Source: Clostridia bacterium
GTDB taxonomy: Bacteria; Bacillota; Clostridia; RUG12999
Assembly: GCA_017467445.1 (NCBI GenBank)
Contig: JAFTSG010000008.1
Span: forward strand, 1-64,000
Reading direction: 5' to 3'
Length of the DNA: 64,000 bases
Numbering within the stretch: position 1 is the stretch's first letter; every line of letters begins with the position of its first letter. The notes under the pieces were generated by a model that was given only the letters and a program-made list of their open reading frames with translations, was not told the DNA's origin and did not search any database. Shown here one piece after another: positions 1 through 8,242 of this stretch. A program made the position numbers and the translations under genes.

Positions 1-36
1 ACAACGCTCTTCTATGGTAAGATGTTTATAGTTCAT
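1..36 (-). CDS. IS30-family transposase, N-terminus only (cut by window edge)
   Basis: Reading the minus strand from the ATG at 36-34 gives MNYKHLTIEERC before the window ends. This is the characteristic start of IS30-family transposases, a helix-turn-helix protein whose DDE catalytic domain would lie outside the window. A GGAG ribosome site lies a few bases upstream and a 17-bp-spaced promoter precedes it. Only 12 residues are visible, so the family call rests on a short but distinctive motif, and whether the copy is intact cannot be judged. Confidence 0.6.
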   Translation of the reverse strand, partial: MNYKHLTIEERC

Positions 37-74
37 ATGTTTCTCTCCTTTGTAGTTTATTGTGTGGTAACTCT

Positions 75-103
75 ATTCTACCAGAGATTCATATGAACTT
101 CAA
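75..103 (-). promoter_or_regulatory. Promoter of the IS30-like transposase
   Basis: On the minus strand TTGAAG (103-98) and TAGAAT (80-75) are separated by 17 bp and lie about 40 bp before the transposase start. The sequence around 105-140, including GTGTTGCACTTG, probably contains the terminal inverted repeat of the element. The exact boundary needs the other end, which is outside the window. Confidence 0.5.
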
Positions 104-153
104 TTTTTCTAAGTGTTGCACTTGATAGTATAATTCATCAAACAGTAAAAAAT

Positions 154-175
154 AAAAGCCCTTTTCAGGGCTTTT
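154..175 (-). terminator. Rho-independent terminator of the SpoIID-like gene
   Basis: An 8-bp stem, AAAAGCCC (154-161) with GGGCTTTT (168-175), has a 6-base loop and is followed on the minus strand by a T-rich run. It overlaps the stop codon of the gene ending at 174 and separates it from the IS30 element. Confidence 0.75.
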
Positions 176-2132
176 ATTCTAGACTTGGGTTTGTAATATT
201 TAGATTATATACTCTTTGTAAATCATCCCAGAACATCCGGTTTATTTCAGGTGTGATTTTTTGTCCTGAAATTTTTTTAAATTCTAAAATTGCTGCCGAT
301 GTCTTTTCGTCATTAATGCCATTAATATCAACATCCGGAATGTTCAAAAATGTGTTTGATAATGATTTTAGCATACTTTGAACAATATAAACTATTTCCT
401 CATTTTCACCTGCTGAAATAGTATGGTTATCGGCAGGATATAAGTTAACAGGAAATTTCTCGCCGTTTTCTCTGTCAAGACGAAGTTTTACATCTACAAT
501 TTTTCTCCATGTTTCAAGGTCAACCTCACCTGTTTTTTCAAGACCGAATTCTATTTGGAATTGTTCAACCGCCGTTTGCGTAGTTTCATCAAACACTCCA
601 TCAGGGATTAATGTCGGAATATTTTCATATGCTGCAGAAATTGTTCTTAAATGCGATTGCAGAGCGTTTATTGGTCTACCTACATTTTCACTTCCGCTTT
701 CACCGCCAAACATCGTGGCATCACTGTCGCCTAATTTTAGCGTAGAAACAAACTGCGTATCACGAACAGTTGTTGCAAGTGCAATTTCCTGCGCTTTTTT
801 GCCTATATCATTCCACGCATATTCGTTTACTCTGCCGGTTACCGGAATTCCAAACCGTTCCTGATACTGAATTACAGAACGCCGTGTTTGCTTGCCGTAC
901 GAGCCTGTTTCAGCTACAGGTGTAATACTTGTATATACCGTGGATATACGATTTAGGTTTTCCTGCAGAATTCTTACATCTTCGGAAACGCTGCCTATTT
1001 TAAGTTCAGTGCCGCTAAATGGTGCAATACTTATCGGAAACAGTTCTTCTCGCGAAAGCACAAGATTTACAATACCACGATATTGAGAATAAATTGATTG
1101 CCAGGTTTCTTCGTTCACAACTCCCGTAACATCAAGATTGTTATTTTCCTGATATTTCATTACCGCTTCTTTTGTCTGCTGGTCAAACACACCACTAACT
1201 TTTATCGGCTCAAAATAATCAACAAACTCAAAAATAACCGAAAGGAAATATTGCAACACTTCAACCTTGTCACTGCTGTCGCCTAAGGATAATTCTTCCG
1301 TATTATCATAGTTAATCACAGGTGAACGCTGTCCTTCGGATTCAAGCTCAGCAAGACGGGTTACAGCAATATAAATCTGTATCATCTGATACCAGGTTGA
1401 TTTATCAACAATACCATCAACCGGAAGATTAAACACTTCCTGGAATGTTTCTACCGCCGCCTGTGTAAGCTCGCCAAAATAACCGGTAATAGGATATATT
1501 TTAGGAATAGCAGGGAAATTTTGTGAAATTCTGTTCATTACAACCTGAATTATTGCAACATCTTCTCCCGTTTCTCCAAAGCTGATTGGATATCCCGGAT
1601 ATGACAGTGTAAGTCCCTGAATTGGTGCATCTCTCACAATCTCAATATCATCTCCATAATAGTAATATAATATTGCTGTTGAATTATAGTTCTGTTCGGC
1701 AAGGTTCTGGCTTCCCCACTGTGATAATCCCTCGCACGTAACCGTAGTTCCGTTACAGTATTTTGCCGCCAGTGGTTCTATATAGCCCACTCGCCGTATA
1801 TAATCATTAAAATATATATTGGCAAACTGATTTATGTTATCAAATATAGTTCTTCCGTAAATAAATTTCTGGTCATAAGCCGTATTGTTTGTTATATTGA
1901 AGTCGTACCCCTGAGCGCGGTAGAATTCTGTATAAACCCTGTTTAAAGCAAAAGAAACCTGTGCAAGCATATTTGCTACAATGGCAGAATCCTCCCATGT
2001 GGGATATATCTCACTTGATGCCACGTTTTTGATGTATTCAAGAAAGCTTACAACAACATTATCTGCAGGTTCATCAGGTGCACCAAGATGCACAACTATG
2101 TATTCGGGAACATAAGGTAAATATATCGGCAT
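174..2132 (-). CDS. SpoIID-like domain protein with five peptidoglycan-binding repeats
   Basis: The 652-residue protein has no clear signal peptide. Residues ~25-175 resemble the SpoIID/LytB fold: an SSE motif (Glu41) where SpoIID lytic transglycosylases carry AxE, a DQ...YG segment, and an LSQWG...LA...IL..YY tail. Five PG_binding_1-type repeats follow at about 182-262, 282-361, 377-453, 485-560 and 572-652, each with a G-x-F/Y...T..AV..(F/Y)Q core and a terminal W. Related proteins act on spore or cell-wall peptidoglycan in clostridia. A role in spore cortex or coat assembly is inferred, and catalysis by Glu41 is untested. A GGGGG-type ribosome site precedes the ATG. It follows the small gene at 2148-2534 by 15 bp and is probably cotranscribed with it. 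Confidence 0.7.
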   Translation of the reverse strand: MPIYLPYVPEYIVVHLGAPDEPADNVVVSFLEYIKNVASSEIYPTWEDSAIVANMLAQVSFALNRVYTEFYRAQGYDFNITNNTAYDQKFIYGRTIFDNINQFANIYFNDYIRRVGYIEPLAAKYCNGTTVTCEGLSQWGSQNLAEQNYNSTAILYYYYGDDIEIVRDAPIQGLTLSYPGYPISFGETGEDVAIIQVVMNRISQNFPAIPKIYPITGYFGELTQAAVETFQEVFNLPVDGIVDKSTWYQMIQIYIAVTRLAELESEGQRSPVINYDNTEELSLGDSSDKVEVLQYFLSVIFEFVDYFEPIKVSGVFDQQTKEAVMKYQENNNLDVTGVVNEETWQSIYSQYRGIVNLVLSREELFPISIAPFSGTELKIGSVSEDVRILQENLNRISTVYTSITPVAETGSYGKQTRRSVIQYQERFGIPVTGRVNEYAWNDIGKKAQEIALATTVRDTQFVSTLKLGDSDATMFGGESGSENVGRPINALQSHLRTISAAYENIPTLIPDGVFDETTQTAVEQFQIEFGLEKTGEVDLETWRKIVDVKLRLDRENGEKFPVNLYPADNHTISAGENEEIVYIVQSMLKSLSNTFLNIPDVDINGINDEKTSAAILEFKKISGQKITPEINRMFWDDLQRVYNLNITNPSLE

Positions 2133-2147
2133 AGTCTTCCCCCTTCA

Positions 2148-2534
2148 CTACAGATTTTGAGGAGTAATTACAATAACTCGTACGGGTGTGTTTGCTTCAC
2201 CCTCTTTTACGGGAATAAGGGCAACATCCTGAATGGATGTACCGTCAGGAAATACCTGAGCATCGCGCACAAGCACCGTACCGAACCCCGGACTTTCAAC
2301 TTTAATATCACATAGCGAAAATGGTCTTGTTTCCGACGGCGCAAGCGAATATCCTATATCAGGCGTCTGAATAAGAATGGGGTCAATTTTTCCATTTTCG
2401 TTTGTATATCTGAATCCTATTAATGCCTTGTCACCACTGCCGTCATCTGCAGTTATCGTAACAAGTGCATTTGGAATAGGAATCCTTCCTCTCGATGTAA
2501 AAACCTGTGTTATAATTACGCCGTATCCCGGCAT
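2148..2534 (-). CDS. Small beta-sandwich (carboxypeptidase-regulatory-like) protein
   Basis: The 128-residue product shows a Gly/Pro-rich start, an I-P-N-A-x-V-T-I strand and a T-x-x-x-G-K-x-x-P-I turn typical of carboxypeptidase-regulatory-like or Cna-B-like beta sandwiches, then a series of beta-rich hydrophobic segments. I chose the ATG at 2534 because a GGAGG lies 8 bases before it; the in-frame GTG at 2543 overlaps that ribosome site and is unlikely. It lies just upstream of the SpoIID-like gene in the same direction, so the two probably act together at the cell or spore envelope. The specific function is unknown. Confidence 0.6.
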   Translation of the reverse strand: MPGYGVIITQVFTSRGRIPIPNALVTITADDGSGDKALIGFRYTNENGKIDPILIQTPDIGYSLAPSETRPFSLCDIKVESPGFGTVLVRDAQVFPDGTSIQDVALIPVKEGEANTPVRVIVITPQNL

Positions 2535-2583
2535 ATACACCACCTCCGGTTATACAATTTATGTGAGAAAAATGGCGGATATG

Positions 2584-2612
2584 AAAAAAGCAAGCAGAAA
2601 ATCTGCTTGCTT
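2584..2612 (-). terminator. Terminator of the SLH-protein gene
   Basis: An 11-bp perfect stem (2588-2598 with 2602-2612) with a 3-base AAA loop is followed on the minus strand by six T. It lies six bases after the stop codon at 2618 and separates the BlaI/M56/SLH operon from the downstream pair. Confidence 0.85.
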
Positions 2613-2617
2613 TAAAT

Positions 2618-3559
2618 TTAAATTCCACTTGGTTTTTCTTTCATTATCTCAATTTTTAACAATTCGATATCATCAGTATCATCAGTATAATGCCAGCATT
2701 GAGCATACTTTCCGTTTGCTATTTCGTCAAGTCCAACTGTATTTACGCTTTTGTAAATGAATGTGCTTGCAGTTACCATATATGTAGCTGTATCTTTGGT
2801 ATCTAAAGCATTTTTAAAAGTATAAACACCATTAGAATATGTTAAATCTTTTATTTGTGCTACTCGCCCTGTGTACTCCGGACCATTAAATCTTGGGACT
2901 TCTTCCTTTGGCATTGATTCTTCTAGTCTTGTCCTTAAAGTTATTAGTGGTCTGCCATCTTGTCCATCTGCATAATTGTATGCTATATTAGCACCAAAAG
3001 AAGTTTGTACCATCCAAAACACATCAAGTGCTCTATGCATCATAATTCCTACATCATTTCTTATTGCCGGAACATTTGCATCAAAATTCATGTCCGCAGT
3101 AATTCCTAAACTGCTTGCAGCAGCTCTGTGTCCTGCCGGATATCCACCATGCGCTTCTGTTACAATTTCATATCCAAGCAAACATACAATCATTTTTATA
3201 AACTCTTCATTTGTTACAGAATCTTCAGGATTAAAAAGTCCGTTTTCATCGCCATTTACAATTTTATTGTCTTTTGCAAAACAAATATATTTATATGCCC
3301 AATGGGTATCATTAACATCAGGAAAAACATTTTTTGTGCTTATGGTTGCAGAATTAGTAAATCCGGCAGCAGCTGCAATCATTTTTACAGCTTCCGCTCT
3401 TGTAAGTGTATCGTTAAGTCTTAAATTGCCATCGGGGTCGCCAACCATAATGCCATATTTATAAAGATCTTGTTTTTGAAAGGCATTCATTTCAACATTT
3501 GCAAAAACAGTTGTGGATAATATTAGAATAATTAAAATAATACTGATAAGTTTTTTCAT
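2618..3559 (-). CDS. Secreted S-layer-homology (SLH) domain protein
   Basis: The start at 3559 (MKK...) is preferred over an upstream in-frame start because GGAGG lies directly before it and a signal peptide follows (KK, hydrophobic stretch, cleavage near VFA). The mature 313-residue protein has three SLH-like repeats, roughly residues 20-60, 68-115 and 120-165, with L..YGI..G...G...P/L...TRAE and DV...HWA.KYI motifs. A beta-rich C-terminal part of unknown function follows. SLH modules bind secondary cell-wall polymers. The gene follows the M56 peptidase gene by 11 bp, so it is probably a target or partner of that sensor system. Confidence 0.8.
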   Translation of the reverse strand: MKKLISIILIILILSTTVFANVEMNAFQKQDLYKYGIMVGDPDGNLRLNDTLTRAEAVKMIAAAAGFTNSATISTKNVFPDVNDTHWAYKYICFAKDNKIVNGDENGLFNPEDSVTNEEFIKMIVCLLGYEIVTEAHGGYPAGHRAAASSLGITADMNFDANVPAIRNDVGIMMHRALDVFWMVQTSFGANIAYNYADGQDGRPLITLRTRLEESMPKEEVPRFNGPEYTGRVAQIKDLTYSNGVYTFKNALDTKDTATYMVTASTFIYKSVNTVGLDEIANGKYAQCWHYTDDTDDIELLKIEIMKEKPSGI

Positions 3560-3570
3560 ACTATTCCTCC

Positions 3571-5103
3571 TTAATAAATGATATATTGTCCTTCTAAATT
3601 CCATTCGTCATCGGTTACAGATTTTATTTCTATATTATAGCTTTTGTTTTTATCAAATCCCAATAAGGTATATGCACTTTTTCCGCCTGCTAACATACCA
3701 AAACCTATAACCTGCTTTCCTGTTTCAGAGTCCGTAATAGTAACATCCATAAAATTACCTGAATTTAGTTCCATGTAAAATGAAATATTTCCGTTTTCAT
3801 CACATAAAACGCCGTTAATTTTTTCATAATAATTATCTTTTGTATTATAATCGTCTTTTAGGTAATTTTTAGTTAAATTAGCCGTACCTGAATCCGATTC
3901 CGTTATTCCTTTTTTCTTAAGTTCCTTTAAAATTGCATCTGGAATTTTAGTTCCTGCCGGAAATTCAATTTGCTCCATGCCGATATATTCCTTATTAAAA
4001 GTCTCGTTGGATTTAATTTTAATCGTTTCTTCCGGTATGTCAGCAGGAATATTTGCATTATTATGAACCACAGTTTCTTCAGGTTCTGCTATTAATTCTT
4101 TTTCGGCAGGTGCTTCTGTTTCAAATACAGGGATTTCTTCTGTAAAATCTTTTAAAATAACCGATACTTTATCTGTAGCCTCCTCAACAGGAATAACTGC
4201 ATTGGTTACTGTTGTGCATGATATAAGTATACATACACAAATTGTTGCCATCGACATAATTTTTGAGGATTTTTTCATGGAAATCATATTTTTAATTCTT
4301 CGTTTTGTTGCATTAAGTGAAAATCCCACATTATAAAAAGTTACAATTCTTTTTCTTTTAACTGAACATTGCAATAACGTATTTAAATAACTATTTTTTC
4401 TAAACTCACCTATTTTTGTAAGCGCATTTTCGTCACACGCTAGTTCCGCATCTTCCGCAAAAAGTTTAAACATTAGCCAGTTAAATGGGTTAAACCAATG
4501 AACAGACAAAAGTAGGTATGCAATCATTTTTGTGATATGGTCGAAACGCTTAATGTGAGTTTGCTCATGAATTATTATGTTATCCAAATCTTCGCCATCA
4601 ATATTTTCGGGAATAAATATTTTTGGTTTAAAAATTCCGAATACAAAAGAAGTTTGAACGTTCTCCGACGTATAAATATTTTCTTTTAGTTTTACACCAA
4701 AACGAACTTTCTTTTTAAGCATAAAATAGGATGCAATTCCATATATGAACATTGCCGAAGTTCCGCAAATCCATATAATCGGAATTATGCCAATACGGGC
4801 GTTTTCGTTTTTATACTCGGTTGTGTTATATGTAACCTCATCTGCTTGTTCAAATGCAGGAATAAGATAATACTCTGACTGCATAATCTCGTTACTTTGA
4901 GGCACTGAATTAAAAATGCTTATATCTGCCGCCGGTGCAACAGGTGATATCAAACGGAAAGCAATAACTGCCCATAATACAAAAAGATATCTTCTTGAAA
5001 AACCAATTTTTTGAAGAATAAATTTTATAGGCAGTATAAACACAGCAACACAAAGAGCAGTAATATTCATTTCAAAAATTGTTTGAAAAATATTATTTAG
5101 CAT
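3571..5103 (-). CDS. BlaR1/MecR1-type M56 membrane metallopeptidase sensor
   Basis: The 510-residue protein begins with several membrane segments (about 1-65 and 110-130). A zinc-protease signature follows, HEQTH near residue 180, with a downstream ELACDE motif. Another hydrophobic segment lies near 290. In BlaR1/MecR1 this protease relays an outside signal and leads to loss of the BlaI repressor. The C-terminal 200 residues do not look like the penicillin-binding sensor. They comprise an acidic Pro/Glu-rich linker and a beta-rich module with a TDSETGKQ segment. It starts two bases after the BlaI-like gene, with GGAGGAATAAAG before the ATG. Confidence 0.82.
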   Translation of the reverse strand: MLNNIFQTIFEMNITALCVAVFILPIKFILQKIGFSRRYLFVLWAVIAFRLISPVAPAADISIFNSVPQSNEIMQSEYYLIPAFEQADEVTYNTTEYKNENARIGIIPIIWICGTSAMFIYGIASYFMLKKKVRFGVKLKENIYTSENVQTSFVFGIFKPKIFIPENIDGEDLDNIIIHEQTHIKRFDHITKMIAYLLLSVHWFNPFNWLMFKLFAEDAELACDENALTKIGEFRKNSYLNTLLQCSVKRKRIVTFYNVGFSLNATKRRIKNMISMKKSSKIMSMATICVCILISCTTVTNAVIPVEEATDKVSVILKDFTEEIPVFETEAPAEKELIAEPEETVVHNNANIPADIPEETIKIKSNETFNKEYIGMEQIEFPAGTKIPDAILKELKKKGITESDSGTANLTKNYLKDDYNTKDNYYEKINGVLCDENGNISFYMELNSGNFMDVTITDSETGKQVIGFGMLAGGKSAYTLLGFDKNKSYNIEIKSVTDDEWNLEGQYIIY

Positions 5104-5105
5104 CT

Positions 5106-5468
5106 TTATTCCTCCGTATTGTGTTCAATAATACGCTTTATTTCCTCCGCCTCTTTTTCTGTAAGCTTTTTGTTGCTCATAAAAGCTGCAATAAATGCAG
5201 GAAGAGAGCCTTCAAAGGTATTGTTCACAACATATTCACTTTCAAATGCTTGTACATCTTCTTTTGGAATAAGCGCTTTAACAACGCTGTTTTCATTGCG
5301 CAAATATCCTTTTTCTGAAAGTTTTTTAACCATTGTGTAGGTTGTTGACTTTTTCCAACCTAATTCTTCCAAACATATTTTAACAAGATTTCCCGACGCT
5401 ATAGGTTCATTTTCCCATACAATAGTCATAAATCTGTAGTCGCTTGCACACAATTTTAAATGTTCCAT
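5106..5468 (-). CDS. BlaI/MecI-family transcriptional repressor
   Basis: The 120-residue winged-helix protein has the family pattern: an M-x-I-V-W-E start to the DNA-binding domain, a K-S-T-T-Y-T-M-V-K-K-L recognition helix, a wing ending in Y.V...F, and a C-terminal dimerisation helix rich in Glu and Lys. The ATG at 5468 is chosen because AAAGGAG lies upstream; an in-frame start at 5498 would sit inside the operator. The first gene of an operon with the M56 sensor and SLH protein, it probably represses its own promoter through the two dyads at 5487-5527. Confidence 0.87.
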   Translation of the reverse strand: MEHLKLCASDYRFMTIVWENEPIASGNLVKICLEELGWKKSTTYTMVKKLSEKGYLRNENSVVKALIPKEDVQAFESEYVVNNTFEGSLPAFIAAFMSNKKLTEKEAEEIKRIIEHNTEE

Positions 5469-5486
5469 TTTACACACTCCTTTTTG

Positions 5487-5539
5487 GTCTATAGCCATAG
5501 ATTTGATTATAGTCTATCACAATAGACCAACTTTGTCAA
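5487..5539 (-). promoter_or_regulatory. Promoter and two tandem BlaI-type operators
   Basis: Two dyads share the same architecture: GTCTAT-N4-ATAGAT (5487-5502) and GTCTAT-N4-ATAGAC (5512-5527), with centres 25 bp apart. The minus-strand -35 is TTGACA (5539-5534). A -10 could be TAGACT at 17 bp spacing. TATAAT at 5511-5506 has a longer spacing. The upstream dyad lies between -35 and -10 and the other lies just downstream, as expected for steric repression by a BlaI-like dimer. Binding is inferred from position. Confidence 0.65.
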
Positions 5540-5550
5540 TAGAAAATTTC

Positions 5551-5581
5551 AAAAAAATAAGGATATGGCAAAACCATATCC
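5551..5581 (-). terminator. Terminator of the NUDIX gene
   Basis: An 8-bp stem GGATATGG (5561-5568) with CCATATCC (5574-5581) is followed on the minus strand by TTATTTTTTT. It ends the ligA-gat-rnr-nudix transcript just upstream of the BlaI promoter. Confidence 0.8.
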
Positions 5582-5586
5582 TATTT

Positions 5587-6132
5587 TTATATTAATCCTC
5601 TTTGTTTAAATTCTTTTACCAAAAGTATTCCTGCAATTGTTTTGGCATCTTTTATTTTTCCGGATACAATCATATCGAGAATTTCTTCTTCTGTAAATTC
5701 TGCAATATCAAGAAACTCATCTTCGTCAGGACGGGTTTCGCCTTGTATCAAATCAGTTGCATAGTAAATATGAGTTATCTCATTGCAATAGCCTGGTGTT
5801 GGATATGTACCGGAAAGATAAATAAACTTACCGGCTTTATATCCCGTTTCTTCTTCAAGTTCACGAAGTCCGCAAGAATAGTGGTCTTCGCCATAATTTA
5901 GCTTTCCTGCAGGGATTTCCCAAATTTCTTCATCAAACGGTTTCCGGAACTGTTTTACCATTATAATTTTGCCATTATCTTTTTGTGCAACAATGCAAAC
6001 ACCGCCGGAATGTTCAACAATATCTCTTGAGGCTGTTTTGCCATTACAAAGGTCTACTTCATCACGTCGCACTTTTATAACACTACCCTCATATTTTATT
6101 TCTGTACTAATTGTTTTTTCATTATATTTCAT
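5587..6132 (-). CDS. nudF: ADP-ribose pyrophosphatase-type NUDIX hydrolase
   Basis: The 181-residue protein carries a complete NUDIX box, G-x5-E-x7-REL-x-EETGY, near residues 80-105, preceded by the W-E-x-P-A-G-K strand typical of ADP-ribose pyrophosphatases. Such enzymes cleave ADP-ribose to AMP and ribose 5-phosphate. The start at 6132 (MKYNEK) follows a GAGGT site that overlaps the rnr stop region. The longer in-frame start at 6189 lies inside rnr and lacks support. It is probably the last gene of the operon. Related NUDIX specificities cannot be excluded. Confidence 0.85.
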   Translation of the reverse strand: MKYNEKTISTEIKYEGSVIKVRRDEVDLCNGKTASRDIVEHSGGVCIVAQKDNGKIIMVKQFRKPFDEEIWEIPAGKLNYGEDHYSCGLRELEEETGYKAGKFIYLSGTYPTPGYCNEITHIYYATDLIQGETRPDEDEFLDIAEFTEEEILDMIVSGKIKDAKTIAGILLVKEFKQRGLI

Positions 6133-6139
6133 AGTTACC

Positions 6140-8230
6140 TCACACTGGAATAAAATCAAGTTCGCCTGTGATTTTATCTGCACGGGCAAGAAATACTGTT
6201 ATTTTATCCCCTATTTTATAACTTTGACCCGTACGCTCTCCTACGAGGCTGTATGATGTTTCAATATAATTATAATAATCGTCTTCAATATCACTAAGCG
6301 CAACTCTGCCCTCGACGGTATTTTCAAGCTCAACATAAAAACCCGATTGTGTGATTGAACAAATTGTTCCTTCAAATTCCGCACCGACAAAATCCGACAT
6401 ATATTCCGCAACTTTCAGTTTTGTGGACAGTCTTTCAGCATCCTGTGCAACAACCTCACGGCTTGATGCATTTTTTGCCGCAAGAGCGGCATAATTGCTA
6501 TAATCCGTATTTTTGCCGTGCAAATAAGCTTTTATTATTCTGTGTATTGCCAGATCGGCAAGTCTTCGAATCGGTGATGTGAAATGACAGTAGTATTTTG
6601 CCGCAAGACCGAAATGCCCAAGGTTTTCTGTTGAATATTTAGCTTTCATCATCGAACGGAGCATTACTGTTGATATTGTTTTTGAGCTTGGTTTATCCTT
6701 AACATTTTCAAGCACCTGTGCAAGTGCTTTCGGATGCAGATTATTTGACATTCCTTTTAACGATTCATTGAAAATAGCAAGAACGCGCACAAGCTCACGG
6801 ATTTTTTCTTCCGACGGCGTTTCGTGAATTCTGTACACAAACGGCATTTCAAGCCAGAAGAAATGTTCGGCAACAGTTTTATTTGCCGCAAGCATAAATT
6901 CCTCAATAATGGCGTTTGAAACGGTATATTCGTATTTATAAACATCTATTACTCTTCCCTCGTCATCAAAAACAAGTTTTGGTTCAGGGAAATTAAAATC
7001 AATACTACCGTCTTTCATTCTGCCTGCACGAAGAATTTCAGAGAGATTTCGCATTTCAAGCAGCATATCATAAATATCGGAATATTTATTTATAAGTTTT
7101 TTATCGCCCTCAAGAATTTTTGTAACATCAGAATATGTCATTCTGTGAGCGGTTTTTATAACACTTTCGAAAATATCGTGTGAAATAAGCTTTCCTTTTG
7201 GAGAAAAAGTCATTTCACAAGAAAGTGTAAGTCTGTCCTGATTCTCATTAAGGCTACATATTCCGTTTGAAAGTGCCGGTGGCAGCATTGGTATTACTCC
7301 GCCTGCAAGATACACACTTGTACCTCTTGAAATGGCTTCATTATCAATTGCCATGCCGGGTCGCACATAATGACTTACATCAGCAATATGCACTCCCAAA
7401 ACGAAGTTACCATTATCGTCTTTCTTTATAGTTACGGCATCATCAAGGTCGCGCGCATCTGCGCCGTCAATTGTAATTATAAGCTCATCTCTTAAATCAC
7501 GACGTCCCTGTATTTCTTTTTCTGAAACTGTTTTTGGTGATTTTTTAGCTTCCGTCATAACATCTTCAGGAAATTTTTCGGGAATACCAAATGTACGAAG
7601 AACAGCAAGCATAGTTGTTTCGGGTGAGTTTACCCAGCCGAGAATCTCTGTGATTTCGCCCACCGCATCTTTATTTTCTTTAGGAAAAGCCGTTATTTTA
7701 ACAACGGCTTTCTGACCTTTTTCGGCACCTAGTGTATGTGCCGGATGTATTTTTATATACTGATATATCTTTTTATTATCGGGTTTTGCAAGGAGTTTGC
7801 CCGATTTTTTAAAAAGCGTACAAACAATAGTTTTATTAACTCGTTCAGTTATTTTTATAACCTTTGCTTCACCTTTTTTATCATTAGATGCTACAGAAAG
7901 AATTTTTGCAACAATTTTATCGCCGTGCATTGCGCCGCCGATATTTTCGCGTGATATGAATAAATCTTTTCCGCCATTATCAGGTTCGATAAACCCGAAA
8001 CCTTTATCTGTGCCACAAAATGTTCCGGCAATAACTGTGTCGTCACCGCACATATATCTGCCTTTTTTAGTTATGACAACTCGCCCTTCGTCAATAAGTT
8101 CACAAAGAATTTTGTTAAACTGTGCCAAATCTTCCGCGGGCACATCAAGCACAAGCGCAAGCTCTTCAAATTTAAGCGGGACATACGTGTCCGAACGCAT
8201 AAATGCAAATATTCTTTCTTTTCTGTTCAA
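6140..8230 (-). CDS. rnr: Ribonuclease R
   Basis: The 696-residue 3'-5' exoribonuclease shows, in order, an N-terminal winged helix (1-60), cold-shock OB domains (~65-200), the RNB catalytic domain (~235-570) with the acidic cluster D-x-x-D-A-R-D-L-D-D, and a C-terminal S1 domain (~620-696, starting F-E-G-T-I). The length is normal. The start is TTG at 8230 behind AAGAAGGTG. RNase R degrades structured RNA and helps mature tmRNA and rRNA. It lies 12 bp after gatB. Confidence 0.95.
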   Translation of the reverse strand: MNRKERIFAFMRSDTYVPLKFEELALVLDVPAEDLAQFNKILCELIDEGRVVITKKGRYMCGDDTVIAGTFCGTDKGFGFIEPDNGGKDLFISRENIGGAMHGDKIVAKILSVASNDKKGEAKVIKITERVNKTIVCTLFKKSGKLLAKPDNKKIYQYIKIHPAHTLGAEKGQKAVVKITAFPKENKDAVGEITEILGWVNSPETTMLAVLRTFGIPEKFPEDVMTEAKKSPKTVSEKEIQGRRDLRDELIITIDGADARDLDDAVTIKKDDNGNFVLGVHIADVSHYVRPGMAIDNEAISRGTSVYLAGGVIPMLPPALSNGICSLNENQDRLTLSCEMTFSPKGKLISHDIFESVIKTAHRMTYSDVTKILEGDKKLINKYSDIYDMLLEMRNLSEILRAGRMKDGSIDFNFPEPKLVFDDEGRVIDVYKYEYTVSNAIIEEFMLAANKTVAEHFFWLEMPFVYRIHETPSEEKIRELVRVLAIFNESLKGMSNNLHPKALAQVLENVKDKPSSKTISTVMLRSMMKAKYSTENLGHFGLAAKYYCHFTSPIRRLADLAIHRIIKAYLHGKNTDYSNYAALAAKNASSREVVAQDAERLSTKLKVAEYMSDFVGAEFEGTICSITQSGFYVELENTVEGRVALSDIEDDYYNYIETSYSLVGERTGQSYKIGDKITVFLARADKITGELDFIPV

Positions 8231-8242
8231 AAAAGCACCTTC

